From Bradyrhizobium iriomotense (GTDB lineage Bacteria > Pseudomonadota > Alphaproteobacteria > Rhizobiales > Xanthobacteraceae), in the NCBI RefSeq assembly GCF_018129405.1, contig NZ_JAFCLP010000013.1, positions 155,054 to 219,053 on the forward strand: a DNA stretch of 64,000 bases, read 5' to 3'. Shown here piece after piece: positions 24,953 to 35,697 of the stretch (the first letter of the stretch is position 1; every line of letters begins with the position of its first letter). The translations under genes were made by a program, and so were the position numbers. A model generated the notes under the pieces. That model was not told where the DNA came from, searched no databases, and was given only the letters and a program-made list of their open reading frames with translations.

Positions 24953-26272
24953 CTAATGCGCCATCATCCGCGTCGGCAGCCATGTCGCCAGCAGCGGGAA
25001 CGCGATCAGGATCACCAGTCGCACCAGGTCCGTCGCCACGAACGGGATCACGCCCTTGAAGATCGTGGAGAACGACACGTCCTTCACCACGCTCTTGATG
25101 ACGAAGACGTTCATGCCGACCGGTGGGTGGATCAGGCCGAGCTCGACGGTCATCACGATGATGACGCCGAACCAGATCGGGTCGAAACCGAGATGCGTGA
25201 TCACGGGGAAGATGATCGGCACGGTCAGGATGATCATCGCCATGGCGTCCATCAGGCAGCCGAGCACGAGATACATCACCATGATCAGCGCCAGCACGCC
25301 GTAGGGTCCGAGGCCGAGGCCGGTGAGGAATTCCGTCACCTTCTGCGGCGTCTGCGTCACCGTGAGGAAATAGCCGAAGATCAGCGCGCCGATCAGCACG
25401 GTGAACACGGCGGCCGCGGTGCGCGTCGCCTGCAGCAGCGAGGCCAGCACCTTCTCGCGGTCGAGCCGTCCGGTGACCATGCCGATGATGAAGGCGCCGG
25501 TGGCGCCGACGCCGCCGGCCTCCGTCGGCGTGAAGCGCGGCAGGAAGGGCAGACCATAGAGGCCGCCGATCACGAACACGAACAGCAGCACCGGCGCCCA
25601 GATCTCCTTCAGGCCCGCAAAGCGCTCGCGCCATGGCAGCACCTTGCCCTTGGGCAGGAAGTCGGGCCGGAAATATCCGATCAGGAAGATCGTGATCATG
25701 TACATGGTCATCGCCAAAAGGCCCGGGATGATGCCGGCGATGAAGAGTTTTCCGATGTCCTGCTCGGTGATGATGCCGTAGACCGCGAGCACGGTGGAGG
25801 GCGGCAGCATCGCGCCCAGCGTGCCGCCCGCCGCGATCACGCCGGTGGCGAAGGACTGCGGATAGCCGAAGCGGCGCATCTCCGGGTAAGCGACGGCGGA
25901 GAACGTCGCGGCGGTCGCCACCGACGAGCCGCAGATCGCGGCAAAGCCGCCGCAGGCGCCGACGGTGGCGATGCCGAGCCCGCCGCGCAAATGCCCGACG
26001 AAGCCGTTGGCGGCGCGGAACAGCTCGCGGCTCATGCCGGAATTGCTGACGAAGGAGCCCATCAGCAGGAACATCGGGATGACGCCGAAGGTGTAGTCGG
26101 TGACCGTGCGCATCGAGGTCTGGCCGACCAGCTTCAGCGCCGGTGTCGCACCGACCAGATAGGAGAAACCGGAGACGCCGACGAGGCCCATGGCCATGCC
26201 GACGGGCACGCGCAGCAGCATCAGGACGAACAGGGAAACGAAGCCGATAACGGCGACGGCATCGGTGCTCAT
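24953..26272 (-). CDS. TRAP transporter large permease (DctM type)
   Basis: 439 residues with about 12 hydrophobic segments. Family motifs: PMFLLMGSFVSNSGMSRELF near residue 75, GGLGIATVGACGGFAAICGS around 105, and GCLMDAMAMIILTVPIIFPV around 325, the DctM signature. It forms the Na+-driven transport channel with the small permease encoded two bases upstream. The binding protein is encoded at 27072-28088. Location by aromatic catabolism genes suggests uptake of aromatic acids (compare TarPQM of R. palustris), by inference. Confidence 0.93.
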   Translation of the reverse strand: MSTDAVAVIGFVSLFVLMLLRVPVGMAMGLVGVSGFSYLVGATPALKLVGQTSMRTVTDYTFGVIPMFLLMGSFVSNSGMSRELFRAANGFVGHLRGGLGIATVGACGGFAAICGSSVATAATFSAVAYPEMRRFGYPQSFATGVIAAGGTLGAMLPPSTVLAVYGIITEQDIGKLFIAGIIPGLLAMTMYMITIFLIGYFRPDFLPKGKVLPWRERFAGLKEIWAPVLLFVFVIGGLYGLPFLPRFTPTEAGGVGATGAFIIGMVTGRLDREKVLASLLQATRTAAAVFTVLIGALIFGYFLTVTQTPQKVTEFLTGLGLGPYGVLALIMVMYLVLGCLMDAMAMIILTVPIIFPVITHLGFDPIWFGVIIVMTVELGLIHPPVGMNVFVIKSVVKDVSFSTIFKGVIPFVATDLVRLVILIAFPLLATWLPTRMMAH

Positions 26273-26274
26273 GA

Positions 26275-26784
26275 TTACTCCGTCGCCTTGATTTTGGGGT
26301 CGTGCATCTCTTCGGGATGGAAGATCAGCCGGTAGGTGCGGATCGCGATCAGCAGCACGGCGGAGACGTCGCCGATCCAGGCGATAGCGAAGAACGGCCA
26401 GGTCGGCATGTGCATGTCGAAGGTCTGGACGTTGTCGTTGTAGGTGCCGCGCACCTTGTCGAACAGCGTCCAGGTCTGCACGGTGACGACGAACAGCAGC
26501 ACCAATGTCGCGAACACGTCGATCCAGCGCTGATAGCGCGAGCTGACATTGCCCCAGACGAGGTCGACCGTGATGTGGGTGCCACGATAGGAGGTCGCCG
26601 CGATGCCCCAGAAGATCAGGATGCCGAGCAGCATGCGGCCGATGTCGAACGAGTCAGGGATCGAATAGTTCAGCGTGTTGCGCAAGAGCACCGACAGGAA
26701 GATGTCGAGCGCGACGATGCCGACAAAGCCGGCCGCGATCCATTCGATCGTGTCGATAAAGCGATCCATCCAGGCGCGCTTCAT
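26275..26784 (-). CDS. TRAP transporter small permease (DctQ type)
   Basis: 169 residues from the ATG at 26784 (MKRAWMDRFIDTIEWIAAG), with AGGA six bases upstream. The frame continues upstream only through a repeat element, so the longer start is rejected. Four membrane segments, with the family-typical RGTHITVDLVWG stretch after the second. It lies two bases ahead of the large permease gene. Confidence 0.88.
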   Translation of the reverse strand: MKRAWMDRFIDTIEWIAAGFVGIVALDIFLSVLLRNTLNYSIPDSFDIGRMLLGILIFWGIAATSYRGTHITVDLVWGNVSSRYQRWIDVFATLVLLFVVTVQTWTLFDKVRGTYNDNVQTFDMHMPTWPFFAIAWIGDVSAVLLIAIRTYRLIFHPEEMHDPKIKATE

Positions 26785-26835
26785 GGGGGTGTCCTGTGTG
26801 ATGTCATTCTCGCTCTCGACCCAGCGCGCTCTTCG

Positions 26836-26981
26836 CCTCTCCCCGCTTGCGGGGAGAGGCCGGAATGCGCGCGGAACGCGCGGATTCCGGGTGAGGGGGA
26901 CTCTCCGCGAGTCCAACCGTCACCGTCCCCGCGGAGACTCCCCCTCACCCCAACCCTCTCCCCGCAGGCGGGGAGAGGGGG
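26836..26981. repeat. Dispersed repeat, CCTCTCCC family
   Basis: CCTCTCCCCGCTTGCGGGGAGAGG and CCTCTCCCCGCAGGCGGGGAG flank CGGAATGCGCGCGGAACGCG and inverted GTGAGGGGGACTCTCCGCG / CGCGGAGACTCCCCCTCAC arms. It stands inside the TRAP operon between the binding protein and the small permease genes. Confidence 0.8.
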
Positions 26982-27071
26982 ACGAAGCAGCGTGCGCTCC
27001 TCACCTTCAACCCGCTTCCAGGACAACGGCGACGAGATGCCCCTCGCCGCCGTGTTCCGTTCGACGCGCGG

Positions 27072-28088
27072 CTATTCGGCCAGCGCGTTGTACTTCTTCA
27101 GCGAGGCCTTCAGATCCGCCAGCGCCGCGTCGGGATCGGCACCGGTCTTCTTGGCGCCGTCACCCCAGGTCTTCACCAGCGGCTCGGCCGCCTTCTTCCA
27201 GGCGGCGACCTGCTCGGGGTTCAGCTTGTAGACCTCGTGGCCGGATTCCGCCTTGATCTTGTCGATGCCGGCATCCTCGAACTTGCCCCAGTGCTCGCCG
27301 ACCGCGCCCGCCATCTCGATCGTGCAATTCTTGTCGATCGCGGCCTTCTGCTTGTCGGACATCGAATTGTACTTGTCCTTGTTGATCACGAACACGAAGG
27401 TCGTGGTGTAGAGCGGCGCCTCCATGTCGTACTTCGTCACCTTGTCGATGCCGAACAGCACGAGGGAGCCCCAGGGGAAGGTGACGCCGTCGGCGACGCC
27501 GCGCTCGATGATGTCGCGCACTTCCGGTGCCGACGACTGCACATTGGTGCCGCCGAGCGAGGTGACGAAATTCGCCATGGTGGCGTGGGCGGGGCGGATC
27601 TTCAGGCCCTTCACGTCCTCCGGCGTCACGATCTTCTTGGTCTTGGAGTGGAAGGAGGAGGGCGAGTGGACGAAGGCGAGGCAGTATTTGACGTCCTTCA
27701 TCTCCTTTTCGGCATATTTGCGGTACCAGGCATCAAGCCCCATCGATCCGCCCTTGGCGTCCGAGATCAGGAACGGCAATTCGCCGGCGCCGATGATCGG
27801 GAAGCGGCCGGGCTGGTAGCCGGGATTGACATAGGTGACGTCGGCGATGCCGTCGCGGGCCATGTCGTAATGGTCGAATGCCTTGCCGAGCTGCTGGGCC
27901 GGAAACACTTTGCCCGTGATGGTGCCGCCGGAATCCTTGTTCACCGCGGCCACCCAGTCTTCCAGGGATTTCTGCAGCGGATGCGAGGCCGGCACCCAGT
28001 GTGAGACCTTCAGGTCAATTGTCTTGTCCTGCGCGAACGCAGGGCTCACGCTTGCTGCCAGCAGCAAAGCCAGACAGGCTTTTCTCAT
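27072..28088 (-). CDS. TRAP transporter substrate-binding protein (DctP type)
   Basis: 338 residues from the ATG at 28088, preceded by GGGAGAG; a signal peptide (MRKACLALLLAASVSPAFA) follows. The mature protein has DctP features: DLKVSHWVPASHPLQKSLED near the start and LKIRPAHATMANFVTSLGGT with the Arg that normally binds the ligand carboxylate. First gene of the TRAP operon, divergent from pobA. A carboxylate ligand, probably an aromatic acid, is likely. Confidence 0.9.
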   Translation of the reverse strand: MRKACLALLLAASVSPAFAQDKTIDLKVSHWVPASHPLQKSLEDWVAAVNKDSGGTITGKVFPAQQLGKAFDHYDMARDGIADVTYVNPGYQPGRFPIIGAGELPFLISDAKGGSMGLDAWYRKYAEKEMKDVKYCLAFVHSPSSFHSKTKKIVTPEDVKGLKIRPAHATMANFVTSLGGTNVQSSAPEVRDIIERGVADGVTFPWGSLVLFGIDKVTKYDMEAPLYTTTFVFVINKDKYNSMSDKQKAAIDKNCTIEMAGAVGEHWGKFEDAGIDKIKAESGHEVYKLNPEQVAAWKKAAEPLVKTWGDGAKKTGADPDAALADLKASLKKYNALAE

Positions 28089-28142
28089 CACGCGTCTCTC
28101 CCTCTTTTTGACGGCGGGCTTCGTTGGCCCGGCCTCTTTAAT

Positions 28143-28152
28143 TAACATGTTA
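28143..28152. promoter_or_regulatory. Palindrome TAACATGTTA in the TRAP operon promoter region
   Basis: A perfect 10-bp palindrome in an AT-rich island 55 bp upstream of the TRAP binding-protein gene (TTTAATTAACATGTTATCTA context). It is a candidate operator and is short, so support is modest. Confidence 0.4.
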
Positions 28153-28257
28153 TCTAATTGGCCGGCGCGTTCAAGCCGGAACTGACGCTTCGTCTACGTC
28201 AGCCATGTTGCATGGATTTGTCGCGATCAGCGCGACGCGCTCTCCCTTTTGCCCAAC

Positions 28258-29509
<1,252 letters not shown>

Positions 29510-29534
29510 AGCGGCACCGCCGTTTTGATCAAGA

Positions 29535-29638
29535 CTGTCATGCCCCGCGAAGGCGGGGCATCCAGTACTCCGAGACAGTGCGGCTAGAACCGAGCCGCTG
29601 CGGCGTACTGGATGCCCCGCCTTCGCGGGTGATGACAG
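29535..29638. repeat. Dispersed hairpin repeat, CTGTCATGCCCCGC family
   Basis: CTGTCATGCCCCGCGAAGGC is inverted at the other end as GCCTTCGCGGGTGATGACAG, with inner TCCAGTACTCCG / CGGCGTACTGGA. Related copies are at 31938-32044, 36318-36424 and 63522-63625. It lies just after pobA. Confidence 0.8.
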
Positions 29639-29764
29639 CTGTGGTGAGGCGACAGCGCAGCCCATTTCAAACACCCGCGCAAACCCCGTTTAAAACTTTG
29701 TAGGCGGTGAAACCGTCATCCACATCGCGTTCAATGGCCTCAGCCACATACACGCGAGACAGCC

Positions 29765-30184
29765 ATGACCTCCACCGACATCCCCGACGGCTTCGAGCCG
29801 CTCTTTCGCAAGAGCCCTCTCACCGAGCCCTGGGAGCCGCTCTATGCGAAGAAGACCGACAAGGCCGTCATCATCGGCCTGCGGCTGGCGAAGCCACATA
29901 CCAACGGCCGCGGCCTGATCCATGGCGGCCTCATCACCGCGCTCGCCGACAATGCCATGGGCTATAGCTGCGCGCAGGCGACGGGCTGGACCACGTCGTT
30001 CGTGACGGTCTCGCTCTCGGTCGATTTCGCCGGCTCTGCGGAGATCGGCCAGTGGTGTTCGATCGAGAGCGATGTGATCAAGACCGGCAAGACGATCTGC
30101 TTCGCGCAAGCCCTGGTGAAGGCCGACGACGTCGTGATCGCGCGGGCGAGCGGGACGTTTCGCGTGGTGCCGAAGAAGGGTTAG
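29765..30184 (+). CDS. PaaI-family thioesterase (hot-dog fold)
   Basis: 139 residues. The hot-dog signature GRGLIHGGLITALADNAMGY contains the HGG motif and the acidic residue on the following helix typical of the PaaI/YdiI group. It would hydrolyse an acyl- or aryl-CoA. It lies downstream of pobA, separated by a repeat. A housekeeping role in clearing stalled CoA esters is possible; the exact substrate is unknown. Confidence 0.85.
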   Translation: MTSTDIPDGFEPLFRKSPLTEPWEPLYAKKTDKAVIIGLRLAKPHTNGRGLIHGGLITALADNAMGYSCAQATGWTTSFVTVSLSVDFAGSAEIGQWCSIESDVIKTGKTICFAQALVKADDVVIARASGTFRVVPKKG

Positions 30185-30186
30185 TT

Positions 30187-30266
30187 GTCGTTCCGGGGCG
30201 GTGCGAAGCGCCGAACCCGGAACCTCGAGATTCCGGGTTCTCGCTTCGCGAGCCCCGGAATGACAG
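30187..30266. repeat. Dispersed palindromic repeat, CATTCCGGGGC family
   Basis: TCGTTCCGGGGC...GCCCCGGAATGACA with central AACCTCGAGATTCCGGGTT. It separates the convergent thioesterase and LysR genes, directly after both stops, and may serve as terminator. Confidence 0.8.
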
Positions 30267-30269
30267 TGA

Positions 30270-31160
30270 TCACCCGAACCTCCACTCCGCCGTCTCCACC
30301 ACGAGATCGATGAACGCGCGCACCTTGGCCGAAAGCAGGCGCGAGGTCGGGTAGACGATGTGGATCGGCAGCGCCGGCTGCTCGTATTTCGCCAGCACGA
30401 TCTTCAGGCGTCCGCGCTTCAGCCCCTCGGCGGCCTGATAGGCCAGCACCCGCGTCACGCCGCCGCCGGCCTCGGCATATTGCAGGGCGGCATCGGCGCT
30501 GTTGCTGGTGAAGCGCGGGGTCGGTGTCACCTCGATGTCACGGCCGTCCTGCACGAAGTGCCAGCTGGCCGATGGGCCGAACTGGATGGTCTGGTGCGCG
30601 GCGAGCGCTTCCGGCGTCTTCGGCTCGCCGTGGCGCTTCAAATAGACGGGCGCGGCCACCACGATCCGTCGCATCTCGCCGACCTGGCGCGCCACCAGCG
30701 AGGAATCGGCGAGGTGGCCGATCCGCACCGCGGCGTCGACGGCATCTTCCACGAGATTGACGAAGTTGTCCGACAGCCTGAGCTCGGCGGCGACTTCGGG
30801 ATAGCGCTTGAGATAAGCGGTCATCACCGGCCCGACATGCAGCCGGCCGAAGCCGACCGGCGCCGACACCACCAGCCGTCCGCTCGGCCGGTTGCGCTCC
30901 TCGCGCGCGGAGCCGTCGGCCTCCTCGACATCGGCGAGGATGCGCCGCGCGCGCTCCAGATAGCGCGTGCCGACGTCGGTCAGCGTCACTTGCCGCGTGG
31001 TCCGCTGCAGCAGCCGCGCGCCGAGATGCTCCTCCAGCGCCGCGATCAGCCGCGTCACCGCCGAGGGCGACAGCTTGAGCTTGCGCGCTGCCGGCGCAAA
31101 GCCGCGCAGATCGGCGACGGTGACGAAGACGTGCATGGCTTCCAGGCGGTCCATGGACAT
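30270..31160 (-). CDS. LysR-family transcriptional regulator
   Basis: 296 residues; an alternative ATG lies at 31154 (MDRLEAMHVF). N-terminal LysR helix-turn-helix (FAPAARKLKLSPSAVTRLIA; LEEHLGARLLQRTTRQVTLT) and a type-II periplasmic-binding-like effector domain. It is divergent from a pyridoxamine-phosphate-oxidase-family gene, and an ATTGC-N7-GCAAT inverted repeat overlaps its own promoter, so it probably regulates itself and that neighbour. The effector is not known. Confidence 0.88.
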   Translation of the reverse strand: MSMDRLEAMHVFVTVADLRGFAPAARKLKLSPSAVTRLIAALEEHLGARLLQRTTRQVTLTDVGTRYLERARRILADVEEADGSAREERNRPSGRLVVSAPVGFGRLHVGPVMTAYLKRYPEVAAELRLSDNFVNLVEDAVDAAVRIGHLADSSLVARQVGEMRRIVVAAPVYLKRHGEPKTPEALAAHQTIQFGPSASWHFVQDGRDIEVTPTPRFTSNSADAALQYAEAGGGVTRVLAYQAAEGLKRGRLKIVLAKYEQPALPIHIVYPTSRLLSAKVRAFIDLVVETAEWRFG

Positions 31161-31161
31161 T

Positions 31162-31178
31162 ATTGCATATATCGCAAT
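31162..31178. promoter_or_regulatory. LysR-type box overlapping the regulator promoter
   Basis: ATTGC ATATATC GCAAT, a T-N11-A type interrupted palindrome. On the minus strand a TTGACA element at 31186-31191 and a TATGCA element at 31164-31169, 16 bp apart, form a plausible promoter for the LysR gene that overlaps the box. The transcript would then start almost at the initiation codon. Confidence 0.55.
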
Positions 31179-31276
31179 GATGAAGTGTCAAGACGGTCAA
31201 TTGTTTTAAACGCTGAAGGAGCCATGTTAAACCGCGAAAGACGCAGGAATGAGCCGGAATTTCAGGAGATGTTCCG

Positions 31277-31903
31277 ATGACGGCAGGACACACCTATGCC
31301 AGCGACGTGGCCTTCTCGCCGGCGGTGAAGGCGATCCAGGCCCGCAAGGGCTCGCGCGAGGCCTATGCGCGTAGCGAGCAGCGCGGCTGGCGCACGGAGG
31401 TCGACGACAACCTCGAAGCCTTCCTGGCTGACGCCAACAGCTTCTACTTCGCAACCGCCTCGGCCGACGGCCAGCCCTACATCCAGCACCGCGGCGGGCC
31501 CAAGGGATTTCTCAAGGTGCTGGACAAGCAGACGCTCGCCTTCGCCGACTATGCCGGCAACCAGCAGTTCATCACCCAGGGCAATCTCTCGGAGAACCCA
31601 AAGGCCTACATCTTCGTGATGGACTACGCCCATCGCCGCCGGGTGAAGATCTGGGGCGAGGCGCGAATCGTCGAGGACGACGAGGCGCTGACGACGTCGT
31701 TGATGCCGAAGGGCTACCGCGCGCGGCCCGAGCAGGTGATCCTGTTCAAGATCGCGGCGTGGGACACCAACTGCCCGCAGCACATTCCGCAGAAATTCGA
31801 CGCCCCGGATGTCGCGGCAGCGCTGGCGGCGCGCGATCAGCGCATCGCGGAGCTGGAGGCGGAGGTGGCGGCGCTGAAGGGGGAGAAGGCGGCGACTAGG
31901 TAA
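31277..31903 (+). CDS. Pyridoxamine 5'-phosphate oxidase-family (split-barrel) protein
   Basis: 208 residues; the ATG has AGGAGATG upstream. The split-barrel FMN-binding domain is seen as FYFATASADGQPYIQHRGGP then LAFADYAGNQQFITQGNLSE. The last 35 residues form a predicted coiled coil (AALAARDQRIAELEAEVAAL). Likely an FMN- or haem-binding oxidoreductase of the general-stress type rather than PdxH. It is divergent from the LysR gene. Confidence 0.82.
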   Translation: MTAGHTYASDVAFSPAVKAIQARKGSREAYARSEQRGWRTEVDDNLEAFLADANSFYFATASADGQPYIQHRGGPKGFLKVLDKQTLAFADYAGNQQFITQGNLSENPKAYIFVMDYAHRRRVKIWGEARIVEDDEALTTSLMPKGYRARPEQVILFKIAAWDTNCPQHIPQKFDAPDVAAALAARDQRIAELEAEVAALKGEKAATR

Positions 31904-31937
31904 CGAGGCCGCCGCCTCCGCTATGTCCGCATCCTCC

Positions 31938-32044
31938 GCTGTCATGCCCCGCGAAGGCGGGGCATCCAGTACGCCGCGACGGCCCGGTTCAGACGCGGCC
32001 GTCTCTGGAATACTGGATCGTCCGCCTTCGCGGACGATGACAGT
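31938..32044. repeat. Dispersed hairpin repeat, CTGTCATGCCCCGC family
   Basis: GCTGTCATGCCCCGCGAAGG...CCTTCGCGGACGATGACAG with inner TCCAGTACGCCG / GAATACTGGATC. It fills the space between the convergent split-barrel and ABC ATPase genes. Confidence 0.8.
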
Positions 32045-32068
32045 CGAGTTTGTAGCGGCGCCCCGGAC

Positions 32069-32800
32069 CTACAACACGCTCGCGCCTTCGTGCTGGAAAC
32101 CGAGATAGCTCGCCGCAACCCGCTCGTTCGCCGCGATGTCGCTGGCCTTGCCGCTCAGTACGAACTCGCCGAGCTCCATCACATAGGCCTGGTCCGCGAT
32201 CTTCAGCGCGGCTTGTGCGTTCTGCTCGACCAGCAGCACGGAGACGCCGCTGGCGCGAAGCTCGGTGATGATGCGGAAGATGTCGGCGACGATGATCGGG
32301 GCGAGGCCGAGGCTCGGCTCGTCCAGCATCAAGAGCTTCGGCTCGCCCATCAGCGCGCGGCCCATTGCGAGCATCTGCTGCTCGCCGCCGGACAAGGTGC
32401 CGGCGAGCTGCTTGCGGCGCTCCTTGAGCCGCGGAAACAGCGCATAGACCCGCTCGATCGAGGACTTCGCCCGGCTCCGCTCGATGCGGAAGGCCCCGAG
32501 CTCGAGATTGTCCTCGACATTCATGGTCACGAACAATTCGCGGTGCTCGGGCACGAGGCCGAGGCCCATCGCGACGCGATCCTCGATGTCGAGCCGGGCG
32601 AGATCCTGGCCGGCAAAGGCGACGCGGCCCTTCAGCGGCAAGATGCCCATGATGGCCGAGAGCAGCGTGGTCTTGCCGGCGCCGTTGGCGCCGACGATGG
32701 TGACGATCTGGTTGGCGCCGACCTCGAGCGAGACCGAGCGCACGGCCTCGACCTTGCCATAGGCGACATGGGCATCGGTGACGGACAACAGCGCGCTCAT
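32069..32800 (-). CDS. ABC transporter ATP-binding protein (LivF type)
   Basis: 243 residues from the ATG at 32800, which overlaps the stop of the fused gene (ATGA). Walker A GANGAGKTT, signature LSGGEQQML, Walker B LLMLDEPSLGL and the LivF-typical YGKVEAVRSVSLEV. It energises a branched-chain-amino-acid-type importer with the fused permease-ATPase and the permease encoded upstream. The cluster context suggests aromatic acid uptake. Confidence 0.92.
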   Translation of the reverse strand: MSALLSVTDAHVAYGKVEAVRSVSLEVGANQIVTIVGANGAGKTTLLSAIMGILPLKGRVAFAGQDLARLDIEDRVAMGLGLVPEHRELFVTMNVEDNLELGAFRIERSRAKSSIERVYALFPRLKERRKQLAGTLSGGEQQMLAMGRALMGEPKLLMLDEPSLGLAPIIVADIFRIITELRASGVSVLLVEQNAQAALKIADQAYVMELGEFVLSGKASDIAANERVAASYLGFQHEGASVL

Positions 32801-34566
32801 GCCGCCACTCCGAGATAGGCCTTGATCACTTCGGGATTGGTCTTGATCGTGGCGGGCGTGCCTTCCGCGATCTTGGTGCCGAAATCGAGCACCACGATGC
32901 GGTCGGCGAGGTTCATCACAAAGCCCATGTCGTGCTCGACCAGAAGGACGGACATTCCGCCGTCGCGCAGCTCGCGGAGCAGCGTAGCGAGGCGCTGCTT
33001 CTCCATGTGACGCAGGCCCGCCGCCGGCTCGTCGAGCAGCAGCAGCATCGGATCGACGCACAGCGCGCGGGCGATCTCGACGATGCGCTGCTGGCCGAGC
33101 GAGAGCGAGCCCGCGAGCTGGTGCATCTGCTCGGTGAGGCCGACGCGCTCGATCTGGCGGGCGGCTTCCGCGAGCAGCTTCGCCTCGTCAGCGCGATCGA
33201 GCCGCAGCATCGAGGCGATCGGGCCGGAATGGCCGCGCAGATGCGCGCCGATCGCGACATTCTCCAGCACGGTCATGTCGGGGACCAGCTTGACGTGCTG
33301 GAAGGTCCTGCTGATGCCGAGCTTGACGATCTCCTGCGGCGGCGCCTTGTCGACCTTCTTGCCGAGCACCGAGATCGAGCCCGAGGTCGCCGACAGCACG
33401 CCGGTGATCAGGTTGAAGGTGGTGCTCTTGCCGGCGCCGTTCGGTCCGATCAGCGCGACGATCTCGCGGGCCTGGACGTCGAAGGAGACGTTGTTCACCG
33501 CGACCACGCCGCCGAATTGCTTGCGCGCTTTTTCAACCTGAAGCAGGACGCCGGCCTCGGCGGGCGCGCGGCTGCGTTGCTCCAGCTTCAACGAGGTGTC
33601 CGGCTTTCTGCCGCTGGTGCGCTCGGGCAGGAACGACATCAGCCAGGGCCACAGGCCGCCGGGGGCGAGCTGCAGCAGCGCCACCAGCATGATGCCGAAC
33701 ACGATGGTCTCGACCTGGCCGGAGCCGGGCAGGATCAGCGGCAGATAGCTCTGCAGCACCTCCTTCAGCACCACGACGATTGCCGCGCCCAGCACGCCGC
33801 CCCAGACATAGCCGGCGCCGCCGACCACCGCGATGAAGAGATATTCGATGCCGGCCTGCGCGCCGAACGGCGTCGGGTTCACCGCGCGCTGGAGATGCGC
33901 GTAGAGCCACCCCGAAAGGCCGGCGAGCACCGCGGCATGGATGAACACCAATAGCTTTGCCCGCGGCGTGTGCACACCGAAAGCCTCGGCCGCGACGTGT
34001 CCGCGGCGCAGCGCGCGGATGGCGCGGCCGGTGCGGGAGTCCAGGAGGTTCATCGTCAGCAACGCGGAGAGGATCACGGCGACCCAGATCGCGTAATAGA
34101 TCGAGCCGGGCGAGAGCATCTTGAACGCGCCGATCGACAGCGGCGGGATCGCCGAGATGCCGTCGTTGCGCCCAAGGAACTCCAGCTTGCTGAAGAGATA
34201 GAACAGCCCTAACCCCCAGGCGAGCGTGCCGAGCGGCAGATAGTGGCCCGACAGGCGGACCGTGATCAGCCCGAGCAGCACCGCCAGCGATCCGCTGACC
34301 AATAGCGACAGCGGCAACGTCAGCCAGGGCGACAGGCCGTAGGCCGTCGACAGCACGGCAGTCGTGTAGGCGCCGAAGCCGACGAAGGCCGCCTGCCCGA
34401 ACGAGGTGAGGCCGCCGACGCCGGTCAGCAGCACGAGGCCCATCGCGACCAGGGCCGCAAGGCCGATATTGTCGAGCAGCACGATCCAGAACGGCGGCAT
34501 GCCCGGGACAAACGGGATCGCCGCCATGACAAGCGCGAAGACGAGGATGGGAAGCCGGCTCTGCAT
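32797..34566 (-). CDS. Fused ABC transporter permease-ATPase (LivM-LivG type)
   Basis: 589 residues. Residues 1 to about 315 are a LivM permease with about nine membrane segments and the motif [20 protein letters not shown] linker rich in charge and proline ([20 protein letters not shown]) leads to a LivG ATPase from about 335: Walker [10 protein letters not shown], signature [10 protein letters not shown], Walker [12 protein letters not shown]. Two usually separate proteins are thus joined in one chain. Neighbours LivF-like and LivH-like complete the importer; the binding protein is likely that at 18073. Confidence 0.92.
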   Translation of the reverse strand: MQSRLPILVFALVMAAIPFVPGMPPFWIVLLDNIGLAALVAMGLVLLTGVGGLTSFGQAAFVGFGAYTTAVLSTAYGLSPWLTLPLSLLVSGSLAVLLGLITVRLSGHYLPLGTLAWGLGLFYLFSKLEFLGRNDGISAIPPLSIGAFKMLSPGSIYYAIWVAVILSALLTMNLLDSRTGRAIRALRRGHVAAEAFGVHTPRAKLLVFIHAAVLAGLSGWLYAHLQRAVNPTPFGAQAGIEYLFIAVVGGAGYVWGGVLGAAIVVVLKEVLQSYLPLILPGSGQVETIVFGIMLVALLQLAPGGLWPWLMSFLPERTSGRKPDTSLKLEQRSRAPAEAGVLLQVEKARKQFGGVVAVNNVSFDVQAREIVALIGPNGAGKSTTFNLITGVLSATSGSISVLGKKVDKAPPQEIVKLGISRTFQHVKLVPDMTVLENVAIGAHLRGHSGPIASMLRLDRADEAKLLAEAARQIERVGLTEQMHQLAGSLSLGQQRIVEIARALCVDPMLLLLDEPAAGLRHMEKQRLATLLRELRDGGMSVLLVEHDMGFVMNLADRIVVLDFGTKIAEGTPATIKTNPEVIKAYLGVAA

Positions 34567-34571
34567 GCGCC

Positions 34572-35612
34572 TCAGTCCTTCTCTTCCTCGACCGCGGGCG
34601 CGGCGAGCGAGCGCAGCAGCAGCACGGGGATCAGCAGCATGAAGACGATCACTTCCTTGTAGTTGGAGGCATAGAAGGACGAGAACGCCTCGACGATGCC
34701 GACGACCAGCGCCGCGACGGCGGTGAGGGGATAGCTGACGAGCCCGCCGATGATGGCGGCGACGAAACCCTTCAGGCCGATCAGGAAGCCGCTGTCATAG
34801 TAGAGCGTCGTGATCGGCACGATCATGATGCCCGACAGCGCGCCGATGACCGAGGCCAGCAGGAAGGCGATCTGCCCCGACAGCGTGGTGCGGATACCGG
34901 CGAGCCGCGCTCCCAACCGATTCACCGCGGTCGCGCGCAGCGCCTTGCCGTAGAGCGTCAGGCCGAAGAACAGCCAGAGCCCGACGATGAAGGCGATGGT
35001 GATGGCGTAGACGGTGATGCTCTGGCCGGTGAAGCGCAGCGCGCCGGCGGTGAAGGCGCCGGACAGCACGGCAGGTCCGCGCTGGCCCTCGGCGCCGAAG
35101 AACAACAGGCCGAGGCCCTGCAGCGCAAGGTGCACGCCGACGGATGCGATCAGCAGCACCAGCACGGAGGTGTGCGCCAGCGGCTGGAAGGCGATGCGGT
35201 AGAGATAGAGGCCGATCATGGCCACGATCACCAGCGACAGCGCGATGCAGACTGCGACCGGCGGCTTCTGGGCGGCGAAATAGATGGTCAGCGCCAGCAC
35301 GATCGCCGGCAGCACGATGTTGGTGATGAAGCTGCGGACGACCAGCCGCCCATGCAGCGCCTTGCGCGCCACGAACAGGTCGAATGCGAAGGCGCCGATG
35401 CCAAGCGCGAGCGCAAGCTTCGCCGTGCCCGGCATCTGGCCCGCGGCCAGCGAGGCGTAGGTCAGCGCGCCGTAGGTGACGAATTCGCCCTGGGGAATGA
35501 GGATGACGCGGGTGACGGCGAACACCAGCACCAGCGCCAGGCCGAGCAGCGCGTAAATTGCGCCATTGGTGATGCCGTCCTGCACCAGGAACAGCATGAT
35601 AGTGGTGTTCAA
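34572..35612 (-). CDS. ABC transporter permease (LivH type)
   Basis: 346 residues from a TTG at 35612 (LNTTIMLFLVQDGITNGAIY) chosen because GGGGGAG lies nine bases upstream; an ATG five codons later (35597) is the alternative. About eight to nine membrane segments, with the LivH motifs VILIPQGEFVTYGALTYA and GALSGIMIVPITTLYYDSGF. First gene of the permease operon, divergent from the MarR regulator gene. Confidence 0.9.
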   Translation of the reverse strand: MNTTIMLFLVQDGITNGAIYALLGLALVLVFAVTRVILIPQGEFVTYGALTYASLAAGQMPGTAKLALALGIGAFAFDLFVARKALHGRLVVRSFITNIVLPAIVLALTIYFAAQKPPVAVCIALSLVIVAMIGLYLYRIAFQPLAHTSVLVLLIASVGVHLALQGLGLLFFGAEGQRGPAVLSGAFTAGALRFTGQSITVYAITIAFIVGLWLFFGLTLYGKALRATAVNRLGARLAGIRTTLSGQIAFLLASVIGALSGIMIVPITTLYYDSGFLIGLKGFVAAIIGGLVSYPLTAVAALVVGIVEAFSSFYASNYKEVIVFMLLIPVLLLRSLAAPAVEEEKD

Positions 35613-35697
35613 GACCGGACGCTCCCCCTCAAGATCGAGGACAGGCCTCCGCAATTGCGGTGGATGGTCCCCTCACAGCCATTGAAATACGCTGACG

